From Komarekiella delphini-convector SJRDD-AB1 (GTDB taxonomy: Bacteria; Cyanobacteriota; Cyanobacteriia; Cyanobacteriales; Nostocaceae): 64,000 nucleotides of DNA. Every line of letters starts with the position of its first letter. The stretch's first letter is position 1. A program made the translations under genes and the position numbers. The notes beneath the pieces were generated by a model that did not search any database, was not told the DNA's origin, and saw only the letters and a program-made list of their open reading frames with translations. Positions 62,463-64,000 of the stretch are shown here, piece after piece. The stretch spans positions 124,671-188,670 of the forward strand of contig NZ_VJXY01000010.1 in assembly GCF_014831675.1 (NCBI RefSeq). Reading direction: 5' to 3'.

Positions 62463-62975
62463 TCAATCCCACCAATAGGTAACAATAACTGCATCGCGAT
62501 CCTGGTGAACTTCTTCACCCCACAGCGCTCTTTCTAATCGAGTTTTCAATCGGCGCTGAAGTCGGAAACCGTAGTCTTCATTCGTGCCATCAATGACTTC
62601 CACTGAATCAGCTTGCCACTTTTTGCCTAAATCCAAAAGTTGAGATACCTTCGTGTCTTGATTTTCAGTAAGGATGTAAAGGGTATCCGCAGGATAAGCA
62701 ACAAAATGCATAATACTAGTTTCAGGCATGGGACGATAGTTTGCCATTGCCAAGAGGGTATCGATGACACCACCAAAGCTTAGACTGTTTTCATCTGGTG
62801 CAAAGATTGGTTTTGTAAACAGAAAGCTTACCCATAAATCCGTGTGAGAGGCAAGGTCAGTAATCACATGTTTGCCATCAAACTGATTAAATTGACGCTG
62901 CCAAACCAAGGCTGCAAAAAGTTCTTGAGGAGAATAGGATTGAGCAATCGATTGGATTTTGGTTAAGTCAAGCAT
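62463..62975 (-). CDS. Hypothetical protein
   Basis: A 170-residue soluble protein with no recognised domain. It opens MLDLTKIQSIAQSYSPQELF and ends RRLKTRLERALWGEE, DAVIVTYWWD. Several Trp and a regular alternation of hydrophobic residues suggest a folded alpha/beta domain. It is intact, unlike its neighbours, and has no same-strand partner. Confidence 0.6.
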   Translation of the reverse strand: MLDLTKIQSIAQSYSPQELFAALVWQRQFNQFDGKHVITDLASHTDLWVSFLFTKPIFAPDENSLSFGGVIDTLLAMANYRPMPETSIMHFVAYPADTLYILTENQDTKVSQLLDLGKKWQADSVEVIDGTNEDYGFRLQRRLKTRLERALWGEEVHQDRDAVIVTYWWD

Positions 62976-63695
62976 CGCTATTGTTTAAATTAGTTGCTTC
63001 GCTCACCTGTTTGAATTGTAGAACTTATAACGCGATTATTGGCAATCCAATCACCAATCACGAGGGCTTTGTCTATTCAAAGTGGATATTGATAGTGTTA
63101 TGCTGGCTTAAGAATAGCGATCACTGCAATGCCAATTGGGATTGTGCAGAATGCGGCTGGTTGGATGATACAGGTTAAAGTGCGTAGACGCGTAGCCGCT
63201 TGTGAGTTTTTTTGGTTGATGTTTAGATGTCAAAGTTTTTGGGAATACTAAGTTTACGTTTTTACGAGACATATAATATATTCCTTATAACCCTGGAGAA
63301 ATTGCAATCTCGATAGAGTTGGCATCTATCCAGGGATTTTATATTTCTCTAATTGAAACTGAACATTGCCAATGCCATTCCCCAAGCTGATACAACCTTT
63401 GATAATTTTGAACACATCACAGGACAAAAACCAACGACTTGGCGATCGCTGATTCACCAAAAGCAATCAAACTTTACATACTAATTAACCTGGTCAATAC
63501 TTCTCTTCCAAAGCCTTCAAATAAAAACGGTTCAGCTTTCCCAGTAACTACTGTCAGCAATCGCTATTTGTAACATCTGCAATTCAACACCCACGTTTCA
63601 CACCTACAGGTAACATATCCTGTCTTAATAACAGCGTTCACTGCGGCTCTGTATAATTGGATTAATACTAGTAAAGCAAATGTATTAGTAATACT
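62976..63695. other. Decayed stretch with an SDR-like tail fragment
   Basis: No intact gene. At 63353-63484 (+) a frame reads KLNIANAIPQADTTFDNFEH, ITGQKPTTWRSLIHQKQSNF, resembling the end of NmrA-type SDR proteins. A TACGCG-type repeat motif lies near 63183-63203. The 65-codon frame at 62981 is not convincing. Confidence 0.35.
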
Positions 63696-63857
63696 TTAAG
63701 GCGCTACTTTTTCCCGAAACTGCTTACCAGGAGAAAATGCAGGCACTTTGGTAGCCGGAATTATCAGTGGCTCATTGGTTTTGGAATTACGCCCTTCACG
63801 TTGGCAGCGTTCGCGTCGCTCGAATGACCCAAACCCAACCAGTGTCAGACGCCGCTT
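63696..63857 (-). pseudogene. C-terminal half of an HU DNA-binding protein
   Basis: On the minus strand: [53 protein letters not shown], then stop at 63696. This matches the beta-arm and C-terminal part of HU ([20 protein letters not shown]). The N-terminal ~45 residues are missing, and the frame closes at 63873, close to the start of an IS630-type element. Confidence 0.85.
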
Positions 63858-63945
63858 GTAATGTGGTAGTACTTAGTAGTCCACCAAGGCATTTTTGCTG
63901 GGTAAGCCCCTCTAATTGATAAACTAGTCAAAAAAGGGGTTGAGC

Positions 63946-64000
63946 ATGGCAAAAAAGTATGTTGTAGATTTAAGCGAAGAGGAAGTTTTACAACTGCAAG
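63946..64000 (+). CDS. IS630-family transposase, N-terminus (runs off the window)
   Basis: ATG 63946 opens MAKKYVVDLSEEEVLQLQ, the characteristic beginning of cyanobacterial IS630-family transposases. GGGGTTGAGC lies just before the start. The left end of the element is probably near 63870-63890, next to the broken HU gene. Only 18 codons are visible. Confidence 0.65.
   Translation, partial: MAKKYVVDLSEEEVLQLQ

Noticed and set aside
62981-63178. 65-codon frame with four Cys pairs
   Set aside because: No homology recognised and it lies in decayed sequence; the Cys pattern is irregular.
1-64000. tRNA and rRNA genes
   Set aside because: Reading both strands by eye, no cloverleaf-type sequence or rRNA conserved block was seen; a tRNAscan run could still find one.

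Overview
The window looks like a chromosome segment of a filamentous, Nostoc-like cyanobacterium. The octamer GCGATCGC (HIP1) occurs throughout. Heptanucleotide tandem repeats (CTGTTGA, CTGTTTA and GGGGACT types) are frequent. The gene content is typical of the group: Ycf51, DUF3143, a DnaK1-type chaperone, a cyanobacteriochrome kinase, a PEP-CTERM protein and Uma2. This is inference from composition and family content; no marker gene fixes the species. I saw no rRNA, tRNA or CRISPR array.

Left edge (1-5.9 kb): the tail of a small protein, a small protein with a double-glycine-type leader, a PEP-CTERM secreted protein, signal peptidase I, a MazEF-like pair, an unknown protein coupled to a clan AA aspartic protease, and a decayed retron-type reverse transcriptase.

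Housekeeping core (6-19.9 kb): clpC; rimI; the run lysA, cdaA (c-di-AMP synthase), uppS; a DUF3143 gene, a membrane J-protein, dnaJ and dnaK1; an M28 peptidase; a bestrophin-type channel.

Middle (20.8-35 kb): a ComFB-like protein, a renalase-like flavoprotein, a YaaW-family protein followed by an O-antigen ligase with a repeat-derived insert, Ycf51, a GldA-like dehydrogenase coupled to a class I aminotransferase, a VapBC-like pair, and an arsenic locus (arsR, pstS-like lipoprotein, aquaporin, arsH, arsC). Two ArsR-type operators lie between arsR and pstS.

Signalling block (35-48.8 kb): a 1368-residue hybrid kinase with its own HTH partner, a lysophospholipid acyltransferase whose 5' end has been tandemly copied, Uma2, an RppA-like regulator, hisG, and a three-gene light-sensing phosphorelay (DXCF cyanobacteriochrome kinase, single-domain receiver, REC-PAS-PAS-HK-REC hybrid).

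Right part (49-64 kb): scattered intact genes (glycosyltransferase, SDR, RidA, O-methyltransferase, quinone-reductase-like enzyme, pentapeptide protein, ferredoxin, GNAT) among many broken ones: IS5-like transposase, HEAT protein, HAD phosphatase, methyltransferase-like tail, GNAT tail, a GC-rich AraC/cupin/SDR/ADH set fused by deletions, a CHAT-type protein, a sigma factor and HU. An IS630-family transposase starts at the right edge.

Several dispersed repeat families shape the window. One STRR-bordered module occurs at four loci. It supplies the 3' end of hisG and took part in the triplication at the acyltransferase start. A second repeat family supplies the stop codon of arsH. A MITE with an 8-bp target duplication interrupts a pseudogene near 51.3 kb.
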